This document shows positions 26,420 through 35,938 of a stretch of 64,000 bases of DNA, piece by piece. How positions within the stretch are numbered: position 1 is the stretch's first letter; every line of letters starts with the position of its first letter. The notes beneath the pieces are model-generated. The model saw nothing but the letters and a program-made list of their open reading frames with translations. It was not told the DNA's origin and did no database searches. The DNA lies in NCBI RefSeq assembly GCF_000504245.1, contig NZ_KI632509.1:3143751-3207750 (forward strand), in the 5' to 3' direction. The position numbers and the translations under genes are program-made. Source of the stretch: Haloechinothrix halophila YIM 93223 (GTDB lineage Bacteria > Actinomycetota > Actinomycetes > Mycobacteriales > Pseudonocardiaceae).

Positions 26420-26438
26420 TTAGCTTTGCCTAAGCTAT
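26420..26438. promoter_or_regulatory. Candidate IdeR box upstream of the FbpABC-type operon
   Basis: TTAGCTTTGCCTAAGCTAT matches 14 of 19 positions of the IdeR consensus. It lies 76 bp before the ferric-iron-binding lipoprotein gene. It is the weakest of the five candidates, but the function of the operon supports it. Confidence 0.6.
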
Positions 26439-26514
26439 CCTTGACCTGATCTAGTGACAACGCACCGGCGCGCCGGTTCTCAGCCCGGCTGGACCCGGTC
26501 GAGTTAGGAGTGCG

Positions 26515-27525
26515 ATGCGCTCGCCCGTGCTGGCCGTGGTGGCTACCCTTATGTTCGCCCTTGGCGGTTGCGGGGTCCTGTCCGGCGAGGAAGCCGACAT
26601 CCAGGTGTACACCGGTCGGCACTATGACCTCGAGCAGGCGTTCACGAACTTCGAAGACGAAACCGGCATCACCGTCGAGTTTCTGAGCGGCTCCGACGCC
26701 GAACTGCGCGAGCGCATCTCGGCCGAGGGAGAGGACACCACCGGCGACGTCTACATGACCGTCGACGCGGGCAACCTGTGGAAGGCGGCCGAGGACGGCC
26801 TGCTCGCCACGCTCGACTCCACCGCGCTCGCCGACGCCGTCCCCGAGGGCCTGCGCGACCCCGGCCAGCGCTGGTACGGGCTGGCCATGCGCGCCCGCAC
26901 CGTGATGTACAACCCGGATGAGGTCACGCAAGCCGAGTTCGCGGGCAAGCACACCTACGCCGGCCTGACCGACCCGAAGTGGCAGGGCCGGCTGTGCATG
27001 CGCGAATCCACCAGCCCGTACACCCAGTCGCTTGTCGCCGCGATGATCGATGAGCACGGCGAGGAGCGCGCGACGAAGATCGTCGAGGGCTGGGTCGACA
27101 ACGACGTCGAGATCTTCAGCAACGACATCCAGATCCTGGAGAACATCGACGCCGGGACCTGCGACGTCGGCATCACCAACCACTACTACCTCGCCCGCCT
27201 GCTCGCGGATAACCCCGATCTGTCGGTGACGCCGTTCTGGGCCAACCAGGACGGCCGCGGCACCCATGTCAACATCTCGGGCGCAGGCGTGATCGCCAAC
27301 TCCGACAACCCGGAGCAGGCCCAGCAGCTCATCGAGTGGCTGGCCACCGAGGGGCAGAACGCCTTCGTCGACGGCAACCACGAGTACCCGGTGAATCCGG
27401 ACGTCGAGCCCGAGCCGATCATCTCCGACTTCGGTGAGTTCGACTACGAGCCGATCAACGCCCAGGCCTACGGCGAGCTGAACAGCAAGGCCGTGCAGGT
27501 GATGAACGAGGCCGGTTACGAGTGA
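26515..27525 (+). CDS. Ferric iron-binding lipoprotein (FbpA/FutA type)
   Basis: 336-residue periplasmic-type binding protein with lipobox LGGC (about residue 19). The mature part opens with DIQVYTGRHYD, where the Tyr/His pair is typical of Fe3+-binding transferrin-like proteins. The double tyrosine in NHYYLAR is the usual iron clasp. ATG at 26515 follows a short TAGGAG. Its stop overlaps the permease start (GTGA). Confidence 0.92.
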   Translation: MRSPVLAVVATLMFALGGCGVLSGEEADIQVYTGRHYDLEQAFTNFEDETGITVEFLSGSDAELRERISAEGEDTTGDVYMTVDAGNLWKAAEDGLLATLDSTALADAVPEGLRDPGQRWYGLAMRARTVMYNPDEVTQAEFAGKHTYAGLTDPKWQGRLCMRESTSPYTQSLVAAMIDEHGEERATKIVEGWVDNDVEIFSNDIQILENIDAGTCDVGITNHYYLARLLADNPDLSVTPFWANQDGRGTHVNISGAGVIANSDNPEQAQQLIEWLATEGQNAFVDGNHEYPVNPDVEPEPIISDFGEFDYEPINAQAYGELNSKAVQVMNEAGYE

Positions 27526-29216
27526 GCACGGCCTCCCCCGCCCCGCCGCGCGCGACGCCGGAACCCCCGGCTCGCGCGCGGCGGCGTATCGGCAGCCGAA
27601 TCGGCTGGACGCTGCTGGTCATGGCGGTGGCGGTGTTCGTCGTCATCCCGGTCGCCGAGGTCACGGCCGGTGCGCTGAACCCGACGCCTGACGTCTGGGC
27701 GCGGCTGTGGTCCACGGTGCTGCCCGGCATGATCGGCTCGACGCTGGCGCTGATGGCCGGCGTCACCGTCGGCACACTGGTGCTCGGCGCTGGCCTCGCC
27801 TGGCTGGTGACCGTGCACAGCTTCCCTGGCAGCGGGGTGTTCCGCTGGCTGCTCGTGCTTCCACTGGCGATGCCCGCCTACGTCCTCGGGTTCGTCTTCC
27901 TCGCGATCTTCGACGCCCCTGGCCCTGTGCAGACCGGCCTGCGTACGGTCTTCGGCGCCGACGTCTGGTTCCCCGACGTCCGCTCGCTGCCCGCGGCCGC
28001 GCTCGTGCTGTCGCTGAGCTTGTATCCGTACGTCTACCTGCTGGTGCGCGCCGCGCTGCTTGAGCAGGCACCCGCCACGTTCGAAGCCGCCCGCACGCTC
28101 GGCGCCAGCCGCGGCCGCGCCGCCATCCGGGTCGTGCTGCCACTGGCCCGGCCGTCACTGGCAGCGGGGCTGGCGCTGGTGCTGATGGAGACGCTCACCG
28201 ACTTCGCCACGGTGTCGTACTTCAACGTGCAGACCGTGTCGGTTGGCGTCTACCAGGTATGGAAGGGCCAGTTCGACCGCGCCGCCGCCACCGAGCTGGC
28301 GGGACTGGTACTGCTGTTCGCCGTCGCGGTGATCGCGGCGGAACGCCTGCTGCGTGGCAGGGCGCGCTACCACCAGAAGGGTGGCAGGGGGCGCGGGCTG
28401 GCAACGGTGCGACTGACCGGCGCACGCCGCTGGCTGGCGACCGGCGCCTGCGTCGCCGTGCTCGCCGCCGCGTTCGGACTGCCCGCACTCCAGCTGCTGT
28501 GGTGGTCCGGCGCTGACCTGCTCTCCGGTGCGGCCAAGCTGCTCAACCCACGCTACGCGGGCTATGCGACCAACAGCCTCGTCATCGGCGCGATCGCCGC
28601 CGTCAGCTGCGCCGTGATCGGGCTGCTCATCGCGCACAGCACCCGCATGACCGGCGGCAGGATCACCACGATCGCCGCGCAGGCCACCACCGTCGGCTAC
28701 GCCATCCCCGGCGTCGTCGTCGCGATCGGTGTGCTGATCGCGTTCGCGCACCTCGACACCGGGCTGGAAGCGATCGGTGTGCCCGGCGGCACTGGGCTAC
28801 TGGTGACCGGCTCGGTCATCGGCATCATCTATGCCTACGTCGTCCGGTTCCTTGCGCTGAGCTACCACAGCATCGACGCCAGCTTCACCAAGGTCAGTCC
28901 GGCCATGACCGCCTCGGCACTGTCGCTCGGCGCGTCCCCCGCACGGGTGCTGGGGAAGGTCCACCTGCCGCTGGTGCGCACCGGTGTCGTCACCGCCCTG
29001 GTGCTGGTGACCATCGACGCACTCAAGGAACTGCCGATCGTGTTGCTGCTGCGGCCGTTCGGTTTCGACACGCTCGCGGTGTGGACGTACCAGCTGGCGT
29101 CGGAGAGCCGATGGGAGAGCGCGGCGCTGCCCGCGCTGACGATCGTGGCGGTGGCGCTCGTCCCCGTCGTACTGCTGATCGGCAAGGACCGGCGAGGTCT
29201 GGAGGGAGCACGGTGA
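27522..29216 (+). CDS. Ferric iron ABC permease, two-domain (FbpB type)
   Basis: 564-residue membrane protein with two binding-protein-dependent permease domains (about residues 60-275 and 340-555) and about 12 helices. EAA loops are EAARTLGASRGRAAIRVVLP in the first half and ASALSLGASPARVLGKVHLP in the second. Four-base overlaps at both ends (27522-27525 and 29213-29216) tie it to the binding protein and ATPase. Confidence 0.92.
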   Translation: MSTASPAPPRATPEPPARARRRIGSRIGWTLLVMAVAVFVVIPVAEVTAGALNPTPDVWARLWSTVLPGMIGSTLALMAGVTVGTLVLGAGLAWLVTVHSFPGSGVFRWLLVLPLAMPAYVLGFVFLAIFDAPGPVQTGLRTVFGADVWFPDVRSLPAAALVLSLSLYPYVYLLVRAALLEQAPATFEAARTLGASRGRAAIRVVLPLARPSLAAGLALVLMETLTDFATVSYFNVQTVSVGVYQVWKGQFDRAAATELAGLVLLFAVAVIAAERLLRGRARYHQKGGRGRGLATVRLTGARRWLATGACVAVLAAAFGLPALQLLWWSGADLLSGAAKLLNPRYAGYATNSLVIGAIAAVSCAVIGLLIAHSTRMTGGRITTIAAQATTVGYAIPGVVVAIGVLIAFAHLDTGLEAIGVPGGTGLLVTGSVIGIIYAYVVRFLALSYHSIDASFTKVSPAMTASALSLGASPARVLGKVHLPLVRTGVVTALVLVTIDALKELPIVLLLRPFGFDTLAVWTYQLASESRWESAALPALTIVAVALVPVVLLIGKDRRGLEGAR

Positions 29217-30334
29217 GCCAACCACGCGCACTGGAACTCGACGGTGTCCGCAAGGACTACGGCACGGTGCCCGCCGTGGCCACACTGGACCTGCACCTCG
29301 ACGAAGGCGAAGTGCTGGCACTGGTCGGACCGTCCGGCTGCGGAAAGTCGACGTTGCTGCGGCTGATCGCCGGGCTGGAGGAACCCGACGCGGGCACGGT
29401 GCGGATCGCGGGCAGGCCGGTCGCTGGGGACGGCGTCTGGCGTGCGCCGGAGCGACGCGACGTCGGCATCGTGTTCCAGGATCACGCACTGTTCCCGCAT
29501 CTGACCGTCGCGGAGAACGTCGCGTTCGGACTCACCGGGCTCTCCGGTGGCCGTCGTCGGGAGCGAGTCGCCGAGGCGCTCGCGATGATCGCGATGGAGC
29601 GGCTGGCTGACCGCTATCCACACGAGCTATCCGGCGGTGAGCAGCAGCGGGTGGCGCTGACCCGCGCGCTCGCGCCCCGGCCCGAGTTGCTGCTGCTCGA
29701 TGAGCCGTTCTCCAACCTGGACCGTCACCTGCGCACGCAGATCCGCGCCGACACGATGGAGCTGCTGCGTAAGACCGGCACCCCCGCCGTGTTCGTCACC
29801 CACGACCAGGCCGAGGCGCTGGCGGTCGGCGACCGCGTGGCGGTGATGCGCGCGGGCCGCATCGAACAGCTCGGCGCGCCCGAGCCGGTGTTCCACACAC
29901 CAGCGAACCGGTTCGTGGCGACGTTCATGGGCGACGCTGACTTTCTTCCCGCTGAGCTGACCGGCGACACCCTGGTCACCGAGGCCGGGTCCGTGCGGGC
30001 GCCGGACGACGTCGTCGGCAGGGTGGATCCGCTCGAGGTGATGGTGCGCCCACACGAGGTGGTGCTGCGTCCCGGCGAGAACGGCACCGCACGCGTGGTC
30101 GGCACCGAGTTCCAGGGCGGATTCATCCTGCACACGGTGATGTTGCACTCCGGGCGGCGGCTGCGGTCACTGCAGCCGCACACCACGCACTACCCCATCG
30201 GCACCCGGCTGCACGCGGAACTGTCGTACGGCCACCCGCCCGCGGTCCTGCCTGGCCAGGATGCGGGACGTGCCGGTGACGCGGCGCCGGACGCGACGAA
30301 TGGGTACCGCACGGAGCCCGCCAGGCAGGGGTAG
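29213..30334 (+). CDS. Ferric iron ABC transporter ATP-binding protein (FbpC type)
   Basis: 373-residue ATPase. Walker A GPSGCGKST (about residues 40-48), signature LSGGEQQRVAL and Walker B LLLLDEPFSNLD are all present, with a C-terminal TOBE-like regulatory region. GTG at 29213 overlaps the permease stop; an upstream in-frame start would lie inside the permease. It drives Fe3+ import and completes a second iron uptake route beside the siderophore system. Confidence 0.93.
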   Translation: MSQPRALELDGVRKDYGTVPAVATLDLHLDEGEVLALVGPSGCGKSTLLRLIAGLEEPDAGTVRIAGRPVAGDGVWRAPERRDVGIVFQDHALFPHLTVAENVAFGLTGLSGGRRRERVAEALAMIAMERLADRYPHELSGGEQQRVALTRALAPRPELLLLDEPFSNLDRHLRTQIRADTMELLRKTGTPAVFVTHDQAEALAVGDRVAVMRAGRIEQLGAPEPVFHTPANRFVATFMGDADFLPAELTGDTLVTEAGSVRAPDDVVGRVDPLEVMVRPHEVVLRPGENGTARVVGTEFQGGFILHTVMLHSGRRLRSLQPHTTHYPIGTRLHAELSYGHPPAVLPGQDAGRAGDAAPDATNGYRTEPARQG

Positions 30335-30335
30335 C

Positions 30336-30699
30336 TCACCATCCGGCCGCACGCAGGATGGCATCCGCGGCGCGGTCGACGTCGTCGGCCGCGGTGGCGT
30401 AGTTCGACACCGAGATGCGCAGCAGCCGTCGTCCGCGCCAGGTCGTCGCGCCGAGCCAGCACGTGCCGTCGCGCCGCACCGCCGCGACGTGAACGTCTGG
30501 CCGCGCGCAGAAACTGAATCCGGCGTCGTACGGGCACATTCAGCCATTTGTGCCCGTCGCACCCCCACGAATCGGCGAGCTCAATGCCATCGACGAGATG
30601 CGCGGTCGCCGGGTTCGCCGCCGCCCATAACGTGTCGGAGCAGATCAGCGAGATCATCCACGGCGCTGAGGCTACGCCAGAACGTCTCCGCATAGGCAT
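30336..30699 (-). pseudogene. Decayed PLP-dependent decarboxylase fragment
   Basis: Leftward remnant of a group II PLP decarboxylase. One frame encodes LWAAANPATAHLVDGIELAD then DSWGCDGHKWLNV, which includes the PLP lysine. One extra C at about 30531 shifts the frame, and homology resumes with PYDAGFSFCARPDVHVAA. It then jumps to the C-terminal RRDGTCWLGATTWRGRRLLR and runs to the stop at 30336. The N-terminal half and about 100 residues before the C-terminus are missing. It therefore carries at least one frameshift and two deletions and is not functional. It is distinct from the intact decarboxylase at the left edge. Confidence 0.85.
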
Positions 30700-30845
30700 G
30701 GCCGCGCGCCCGCCGCGTCCGTGCTCTTACCGGATGCACGCAGTCTCAGCCTTGCCCCGCCTAGCGGCGCTCTAAGCTTTATGTCATAGTAGATACTTGG
30801 TCACTGAACGTCGCGGAATGCCGCCACACCACGAGAGGATGGACG

Positions 30846-31406
30846 ATGAAGCGCCTACCGGGACGGACGCGACAGCGCATGGTCGACAGCGCCGTGACCC
30901 TGCTGCGGGAACGGGGCGCTTCGGGTGTCAGCATCGACGCCGTCCTCGCGCACAGCGGGGCGCCGCGCGGGTCGGTGTATCACCACTTTCCCCACGGCCG
31001 GAACGAGATGGTGCTCAGCGCGGTGCGGCAGGCTGGCAACCACATCGGCAGGCACATCAGGCCCGCCGCGGGTGAGCCGCACGTCGTGCTGGACAGCTTC
31101 GTCGACTACTGGCGACGCACACTCACCGAGAGCAGCTTCCAAGCGGGGTGCCCTGTCGTCGCGCTCGCCGTCGACAACCGGGGTGACCTGCCCGAAGCCG
31201 CTGACGCCGTCCGCGAGATCTTCTGGGCGTGGCAGGACAAGCTGCGTGAGCTGCTGATCGCGGCGGGACTACCCAGCGAGCGGTCGAAGCGCCTGGCGAA
31301 GGTCGCGGTGGCGGCGATCGAGGGCGCGGTGGTGCTCTGCCGCGCGGAACGCAGCACCGAGCCGCTGGACGTCGTCGTCGAGGAACTGACTCCGCTGTTC
31401 CAGTGA
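30846..31406 (+). CDS. TetR-family regulator
   Basis: 186-residue TetR repressor of the LmrA/YxaF group. The HTH is SIDAVLAHSGAPRGSVYHHF, and the ligand domain contains QAGCPVVALAVDN, like the CP(V/I) segment of that group. ATG at 30846 follows GAGAGGATG. No target gene is obvious: downstream is the metE riboswitch region and upstream the decayed decarboxylase. Confidence 0.9.
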   Translation: MKRLPGRTRQRMVDSAVTLLRERGASGVSIDAVLAHSGAPRGSVYHHFPHGRNEMVLSAVRQAGNHIGRHIRPAAGEPHVVLDSFVDYWRRTLTESSFQAGCPVVALAVDNRGDLPEAADAVREIFWAWQDKLRELLIAAGLPSERSKRLAKVAVAAIEGAVVLCRAERSTEPLDVVVEELTPLFQ

Positions 31407-31639
31407 CCCGCCGCTCCGACGTCGCCAGGGATATGGCGAGATTCGGGCCGGATTCGTTGCGGTGTGTCGGCTTCTCGCGACCATATGCCCGGCGAAGCCG
31501 CGGTTGTGACGTGGCTCTCGCGACGGCGTCGTCCGCCGGAAAGGACGACGTCAGGTGCGCCACGGCCGCGCCGCGCTTTCCCTGAGATCGTCGTCCACAT
31601 TCCGAACGCCCTTGCTGTCTCGCGCGTGATCACTACGGT

Positions 31640-31884
31640 GGGTGGTGCTGGTGGTTCGTTCACCCACGGCACGTGACCGCGGTCGCGGGGTGTGGGCGGA
31701 CGAGGCAAGAGGGAACCCGGTGCGAATCCGGGACTGCCCCGCAGCGGTGTGCGGGAACGAACGCCGTGCCCGGTCGCGACCGGGACCGCACTGGACCGAC
31801 ACGGTCTGGGAAGCGACGGCTAGTAGGAACGCTCGGCCTGTTGAGCCGGGAGACGTCCGCGAGTCCGAAGACCTGCCACTGGTA
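31640..31884 (+). ncRNA. Cobalamin (AdoCbl-class) riboswitch upstream of metE
   Basis: The conserved elements of the B12 riboswitch occur in order: AGAGGGAACCCGGTGCGAAT, CCGGGACTGCCCCGCAGCGGT, GGGAAG with AGTAGG, and the B12 box region GCGAGTCCGAAGACCTGCCA ending at about 31881. A hairpin with arms ACGCGCACCG and CGGTGCGCGT (31884-31905) follows directly and may be part of the expression platform. Placed before metE, it should shut off the B12-independent enzyme when cobalamin is available. The 5' limit is approximate. Confidence 0.93.
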
Positions 31885-32035
31885 CGCGCACCGCCCGGTG
31901 CGCGTGGTCCGAGGTCTCGCGGGAGGACCTTGCGGACGATCAGCCCCGGCGGTGCATGCCGTCGTGCCGTGCTGGTTGCACGTATCCCTCCCCTGGCCCC
32001 GGCGCCGTTACCGTCGAGCTCGCGAGGAGAGAGCG

Positions 32036-34324
32036 TTGACCAGCACGATTGGATCGACAGTCCTTGGCTACCCCCGGATAGGCCCGAACCGGGAACTCAA
32101 ACGCGCCCTGGAGCGCTACTGGGCGTCGCACGGCAGCGAGGCGGAGCTGCGCGCGGTGGCGCGCGAACTCCGCACCGGCACGTGGCGCTCGCTCGCCGCC
32201 GCGGGCCTGGACTCGGTACCAGGCAACACCTTTTCGTTCTACGACCACGTGCTGGACACGGCGGTCACCGTCGGCGCCGTGCCAGGGCGCTTCACCGACC
32301 TCGGCCTGAACCCGCTGGACACCTACTTCGCGATGGCGCGCGGTGTGGCGTCGACACCGCCGCTGGAAATGACGAAGTGGTTCGACACGAACTACCACTA
32401 CCTCGTGCCGGAGATCGGTCCTGACACGCGGTTCTCACTGGCCGATACGACGCCGGTCGAGCAGTACCGCGAGGCGGCGGAGCTTGGAGTGACCACTCGC
32501 CCGGTGCTTCTCGGCCCGCTGACGTTCCTGCTGCTGTCCAAACCGGACGACGACGCCCCGGATGCGTTCCGCCCGCTGGACAAGCTCGGCGAACTGCTCG
32601 AGGTCTACTCCGAGCTGCTGCGGGAGCTGCGGCGGGCGGGAGCGGACTGGGTGCAGCTCGACGAGCCCGCCTTCGCGGCGGACCGGACGCAGGACGAGCT
32701 GGACGCGCTGCGCGAGGCGTACCACGCACTCGGCGCGCAGACCGAGCGGCCGAACCTGATGGTGGCGGGTTACTACGGCAATCTCGGCGACGCGCTGCCC
32801 GTGTTGGCGTCCGCTCCCGTGGAGGCACTCGGCATCGACCTCGTCGCCGCACCGACCACAGTGGACACGCTGTCGACGTGCCGGAACCTGCGGGACAAAA
32901 CGCTCGTCGCCGGGCTGGTCGATGGCCGCAACATCTGGCGCACCGATCTCGACACGGCGCTGACGACGGCGGCCACGCTGCTCGGCTTCGCGGGCGAGGT
33001 CTCGGTGAGCACGTCGTGCTCGCTGCTGCACGTGCCCTACGACGTCGAGGCGGAGACGCGGCTTGATCCGCGCGTGAAGTCGTGGCTGGCGTTCGCTGAC
33101 CAGAAGGTCCGCGAAGTCGTCGTGCTCGGCCGTGCGCTGGCCGAAGGCCGCGACGTCGTGGCGACCGAGCTGGCAGCGGCGCGCGAGGTCGTCGCGGACC
33201 GCGGCAGCGCCGAAGGCGTGCGCGATGACCGGGTGCACGCGCGGCTGGCGTCCCTGCGCCCGGAACACGCCCGGCGGGGTGACTACGCCGCGCGGCGGCG
33301 GGCACAGCAGCAGTCACTGCGGCTTCCCCCGTTGCCGACGACGACCATCGGCTCGTTCCCGCAGACCACCGACGTCCGCAAAGCACGTGCCGCGCTCCGC
33401 ACGGGTGAACTCGATCCCGCGACGTACACCGATCGAATGCGTAGCGAGATCGAGCGAGTCATTCGATTGCAGGAACGACTCGGGCTCGACGTTTTGGTGC
33501 ACGGCGAGCCGGAGCGCAACGACATGGTGCAGTACTTCGCCGAGCAGCTGACCGGGTTCGCCGCCACCGACAACGGGTGGGTGCAGTCGTACGGCTCGCG
33601 GTGTGTGCGACCGCCGATCCTGTACGGCGACGTCGCGCGGCCGGAGCCGATCACGGTGGAATGGGCACGGTTCGCCCAGCAACTCACCGACAAGCCGGTC
33701 AAGGGCATGCTCACCGGACCGGTGACGATCCTGGCGTGGTCGTTCGTGCGCGACGACCAGCCGATGGCGGAGACGGCGCGCCAGGTGGCGCTGGCGATCC
33801 GCGACGAGACGCGCGATCTGGAAGCGGAAGGCATTCGCGTAGTGCAGGTCGACGAACCGGCGCTGCGGGAGTTGCTGCCGCTGCGGTCGCGGCGGCACAA
33901 GGCGTACCTCGACTGGGCGGTGGAGTCGTTCCGGCTGGCGACGTCCGGAGTCGCCGACTCGACACAGATCCACACCCATCTGTGCTACTCCGAGTTCGGG
34001 GACGTCATTGACGCCATCGTCGCGCTGGACGCCGACGTCACCAGCATCGAGGCAGCCCGCTCCCGCATGGAGGTGTTGGACGATCTCAACGCGGTCGGCT
34101 TCGACCGGGGCGTCGGACCAGGCGTGTACGACATCCACTCGCCGCGCGTGCCCGAGCAGGACGAGGTCGCTGACCTGATACGGGCCGCGCTGCGGGCCAT
34201 CCCCGAGGATCGGCTGTGGGTGAACCCCGACTGCGGATTGAAGACCCGCGGTTACGGCGAAGTCGACGCGGCACTGGCGAACATGGTGCGCGCGACGGCG
34301 TCGGTACGGGAGTCGCTGACGTAG
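32036..34324 (+). CDS. metE: Cobalamin-independent methionine synthase
   Basis: 762-residue enzyme that transfers a methyl group from 5-methyltetrahydropteroyl-polyglutamate to homocysteine. It starts at TTG 32036 behind GAGGAGAGAGCG; upstream codons in frame belong to the riboswitch. The N-terminal half (from [20 protein letters not shown]) and the catalytic half are both complete. Zinc ligands are His and Cys in THLCYSEF, Glu in TSIEAARS and Cys in [25 protein letters not shown] binds substrate. Regulation by the upstream B12 riboswitch implies the organism also has a B12-dependent MetH elsewhere. Confidence 0.97.
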   Translation: MTSTIGSTVLGYPRIGPNRELKRALERYWASHGSEAELRAVARELRTGTWRSLAAAGLDSVPGNTFSFYDHVLDTAVTVGAVPGRFTDLGLNPLDTYFAMARGVASTPPLEMTKWFDTNYHYLVPEIGPDTRFSLADTTPVEQYREAAELGVTTRPVLLGPLTFLLLSKPDDDAPDAFRPLDKLGELLEVYSELLRELRRAGADWVQLDEPAFAADRTQDELDALREAYHALGAQTERPNLMVAGYYGNLGDALPVLASAPVEALGIDLVAAPTTVDTLSTCRNLRDKTLVAGLVDGRNIWRTDLDTALTTAATLLGFAGEVSVSTSCSLLHVPYDVEAETRLDPRVKSWLAFADQKVREVVVLGRALAEGRDVVATELAAAREVVADRGSAEGVRDDRVHARLASLRPEHARRGDYAARRRAQQQSLRLPPLPTTTIGSFPQTTDVRKARAALRTGELDPATYTDRMRSEIERVIRLQERLGLDVLVHGEPERNDMVQYFAEQLTGFAATDNGWVQSYGSRCVRPPILYGDVARPEPITVEWARFAQQLTDKPVKGMLTGPVTILAWSFVRDDQPMAETARQVALAIRDETRDLEAEGIRVVQVDEPALRELLPLRSRRHKAYLDWAVESFRLATSGVADSTQIHTHLCYSEFGDVIDAIVALDADVTSIEAARSRMEVLDDLNAVGFDRGVGPGVYDIHSPRVPEQDEVADLIRAALRAIPEDRLWVNPDCGLKTRGYGEVDAALANMVRATASVRESLT

Positions 34325-34334
34325 GCCGACCGTT

Positions 34335-34370
34335 CCGGCGGCCCTGGACACCTGCGTCCGGGGCCGCCGG
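34335..34370 (+). terminator. Terminator hairpin after metE
   Basis: Arms CCGGCGGCCC and GGGCCGCCGG, extended inward by GGAC/GTCC past one T-G wobble, give a stem of about 15 bp with loop ACCTGC. It starts 11 bp after the metE stop. Confidence 0.8.
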
Positions 34371-34502
34371 GGGCCACCGGCCCGCCCGATGGCCCGCCAC
34401 GACGGGCTGGTGCCGTGCCGTCCCGGACGCACGCCGCGCGGGATGCCGATACCGTCGCGAGTCGAACGATCCCATCGTCGGCGACCCCGATAGGAGTTCT
34501 CC

Positions 34503-35708
34503 GTGACGTATGACGTCTCCGCGATCCGCGCGCGGTTCCCCGCCCTCGCGGCGGGCATCGCCCACTTCGACGGACCGGGCGGCACGCAAACGCCGCGTCC
34601 CGTGATCGACGCGATCAGCGACGCACTGGCACGTCCGCTGTCGAACCGGGGCAGTCTGGTGCCTGGTGAGCGGAACGCGGACGCCATCGTCACCGATGCC
34701 CGTCAGGCGATGGCGGATCTGCTCGGCGCGCAGCCATCCGGGATCGTGTTCGGGCGCAGTGCCACCCAGCTGGCATACGACGTCTCCCGCGCCCTAGCGA
34801 AGACCTGGTCGTCCGGTGACGACATCGTCGTCACCCGGCTGGATCACGACGCCAACATCCGTCCGTGGGTCCAGGCCGCTGAACGGGTCGGCGCCACCGT
34901 GCGCTGGGCGGAGTTCGATCCCGCCACCGGCGACCTCACCCCAGAGCACGTGCGCGCCGTGCTCTCTGATCGCACCCGCTTGGTCGCGATCACCGCCGCG
35001 TCCAATCTGATCGGCACCCGGCCCGCCATCGCGGAGATCGCCGGCGACGTGCACCGGGCAGGCGCACTGCTCTACGTCGACGGGGTGCACTACACCGCCC
35101 ACACGCTGGTCGACGTCGAACGGCTCGGCGCGGACTTCTTCGCGTGCTCGCCCTACAAGTTCCTCGGCCCCCACCATGGTGTTGTCGCGGTTCGGCCCGA
35201 AGTGCTGGACACCCTGCGGCCAGACAAGCTACTGCCATCCACCGACGTCATCCCGGAACGCTTCGAGCTGGGCACGTTGCCATACGAACTGCTCGCGGGC
35301 ACGCGTGCCGCGGTGGACTTCCTCGCTGACCTCGCCCCCGAGACGGCGGGGAGCCGCCGTGACCGGCTGATGGCCGCGTACGCCGCGATCACCGAACACG
35401 AAGACCGCCTGTGCTCGCGAGTCGACAACGGACTGTCCGCGTTGGACGAGGTCACCATTTACTCCCGCGCCAGCGAACGCACCCCGACTCTGCTGGTCAC
35501 GTTCGCCAACCACGATACGCGCGATGCCTATCGCTTTCTGGCAGCACGCGACATTCACGCGCCGTCAGGATCGTTTTATGCGCTCGAGGCGTCCCGGTGG
35601 CTCGGTTTAGGCGATTCCGGCGGTCTTCGTATTGGTCTCGCGGCGTATAGCAATGATGACGATGTAGATCGGTTGCTCGCCGGAATCGCGGAGTTTCTGC
35701 GGAACTGA
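34503..35708 (+). CDS. Cysteine-desulfurase-like PLP aminotransferase (class V), no catalytic cysteine seen
   Basis: 401-residue fold-type I PLP enzyme of the SufS/NifS-like branch. The PLP lysine is in CSPYKFLGPHHG and the substrate arginine region is GGLRIGLAAYSN. Where SufS/NifS carry the mobile-loop Cys (GxHCA), this protein reads HAPSGSFYALEA, and the only cysteines are in FACSPY and RLCSRV. A true persulfide-forming desulfurase is therefore doubtful; a lyase or epimerase acting on another substrate is possible. GTG/ATG choice: the start at 34503 follows TAGGAGTTC. It stands alone after the metE terminator. Confidence 0.85.
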   Translation: MTYDVSAIRARFPALAAGIAHFDGPGGTQTPRPVIDAISDALARPLSNRGSLVPGERNADAIVTDARQAMADLLGAQPSGIVFGRSATQLAYDVSRALAKTWSSGDDIVVTRLDHDANIRPWVQAAERVGATVRWAEFDPATGDLTPEHVRAVLSDRTRLVAITAASNLIGTRPAIAEIAGDVHRAGALLYVDGVHYTAHTLVDVERLGADFFACSPYKFLGPHHGVVAVRPEVLDTLRPDKLLPSTDVIPERFELGTLPYELLAGTRAAVDFLADLAPETAGSRRDRLMAAYAAITEHEDRLCSRVDNGLSALDEVTIYSRASERTPTLLVTFANHDTRDAYRFLAARDIHAPSGSFYALEASRWLGLGDSGGLRIGLAAYSNDDDVDRLLAGIAEFLRN

Positions 35709-35790
35709 GCCGGGACATCAGCCTCGGTGTTCGCACGACGCGCACGTTTCCTCCGGTGTTCTGATCCCAAACGGCGCCTGGACTGCATCA

Positions 35791-35877
35791 CACGACGTCG
35801 AGAATGCAGGACACAACGTCCTGAATGACGAACACGGCGTCGGGAATGCATGACACGACGTCGAGAACGGCGAACAC
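35791..35877. repeat. 21-bp tandem repeat, four units
   Basis: Four diverged units of exactly 21 bp start at 35791, 35812, 35833 and 35854, each opening CAC(G/A)(A/G)CGTC, with a final CAC at 35875-35877. Unit 1 begins CACGACGTCGAGAATG. The array lies between the desulfurase-like gene and the HNH gene, where no coding sequence is evident. The 21-bp period equals two turns of B-DNA. Confidence 0.85.
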
Positions 35878-35938
35878 AAACTTTATTCATATCGATCACG
35901 TGTTCGATTCCGTCGGTGGTTCCCGATAGAATCGGGGC

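Noticed and set aside
33314-34693. 459-codon - strand frame opposite metE
   Set aside because: Antisense to a complete metE with all zinc ligands; no independent support.
35791-35877. Possible CRISPR array
   Set aside because: Units are contiguous 21-bp direct repeats with no spacers and no cas genes nearby.
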